NCBI RefSeq assembly: GCF_937919355.1
Contig: NZ_CALFSA010000009.1
Span: 1-14,723 of the forward strand
Reading direction: 5' to 3'
DNA: 14,723 nt
From: an uncultured Methanofollis sp.
Lineage (GTDB): Archaea > Halobacteriota > Methanomicrobia > Methanomicrobiales > Methanofollaceae
The position numbers and the translations under genes are program-made. Positions 14,590-14,723 of the stretch are shown here, in pieces. The notes under the pieces are model-generated. The model did not search any database. It worked only from the letters and a program-made list of their open reading frames with translations, and was not told the origin of the DNA. Numbering within the stretch: the first letter of the stretch is position 1; the number at the start of each line of letters is the position of its first letter.

Positions 14590-14723
14590 CCGCTCAGGAT
14601 AGGTTCCGGGAAGAAAGGGTCAGAGTCCTGGAAGAGAATGTCGTACCTGCCATCAGGTAGGGAGTGAATGGCAGTCTCCTCCTCGATCTCCTTTTCTCTC
14701 TTCCCGGATCAATCCTGAGTCGG
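14590..14723. repeat. Large imperfect inverted repeat reaching the window edge
   Basis: The left arm at 14590-14612 (CCGCTCAGGATAGG then TTCCGGGAA) is the near reverse complement of the right arm at 14701-14723 (TTCCCGGATCAATCCTGAG then TCGG), with a small number of mismatches and one-base shifts. Between them TACCTG and CAGGTA (14644-14659) form a small hairpin. The arms may extend past the edge. Confidence 0.5.

Larger units (their letters stand above)
13976..14723. other. Long intergenic region without a convincing gene
   Basis: About 750 bases after the operon terminator lack any frame with family features in either direction. The composition is less GC-rich than the coding regions in places. 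It contains a pyrimidine tract (13995-14020), a cluster of GGTGNAAA repeats (14058-14385), a pair of GTGYGTACAGA direct repeats, a very short frame with a good ribosome site at 14404, and several hairpins from 14471 to the window edge. No tRNA or rRNA fold is recognised. Confidence 0.7.

Noticed and set aside
14484..14708. 74-codon open stretch on the minus strand at the right edge
   Set aside because: It has no ATG, GTG or TTG near its beginning, follows an in-frame TGA, and its second half runs through the hairpin-rich intergenic sequence. A gene remnant remains possible.

Overview
The window looks like chromosome from a GC-rich methanogenic archaeon, most likely of the order Methanomicrobiales (Methanofollis or Methanoculleus type). 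The support is the stand-alone ATP-pyrophosphatase subunit of a split (archaeal) GMP synthase, an AK6/Fap7-like kinase, a CDP-alcohol phosphatidyltransferase of the archaeal-lipid kind, poly-T terminators without a required hairpin, AT-rich TATA-like boxes about 25-30 bases before starts, GTG/TTG starts, and a very large PAS-rich cytosolic sensor kinase. The genus is inference.

Left half (1-7391) is read leftward. It holds a TPR-repeat protein cut by the window edge (1-1323), a 1648-residue hybrid histidine kinase with about seven PAS domains, two GAF-like regions and a C-terminal receiver (1400-6346), a DJ-1/PfpI family protein (6561-7085), and an unrecognised 75-residue protein (7164-7391). 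These appear to be separate or loosely linked transcription units, because T-tracts follow both the kinase and the DJ-1 gene.

A 54-base divergent gap (7392-7445) separates the small protein from a PaaI-type hotdog thioesterase on the + strand (7446-7886). One AT-rich element sits in the middle and could serve both directions. A 270-base gap full of potential hairpins follows (7887-8156).

The right half is a tight six-gene + strand operon (8157-13964): pyrG (CTP synthase), guaAb (GMP synthase ATPase subunit), argD-like acetylornithine aminotransferase, hisC (histidinol-phosphate aminotransferase), an adenylate-kinase-like protein, and a CDP-alcohol phosphatidyltransferase. Gaps are 14 and 11 bases for the second and third genes; the last three overlap their predecessors by 17, 4 and 4 bases, which suggests translational coupling. 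The operon joins amidotransferase steps of nucleotide synthesis, glutamate-dependent transamination for Arg and His, a nucleotide kinase, and a CTP-consuming lipid headgroup step. It ends at a T8 tract (13968-13975).

The last 750 bases (13976-14723) contain no convincing gene but are the most unusual part. Seven exact copies of GGTGNAAA (five on +, two on -) lie in about 330 bases, several inside nested inverted repeats and next to an A/T-rich hairpin. This resembles the repeat clusters of archaeal replication origins (ORB elements bound by Orc1/Cdc6), though an operator cluster is also possible. It is followed by a hairpin-rich stretch with a 23-base imperfect inverted repeat reaching the window edge, which could be a dispersed element or a structured RNA.
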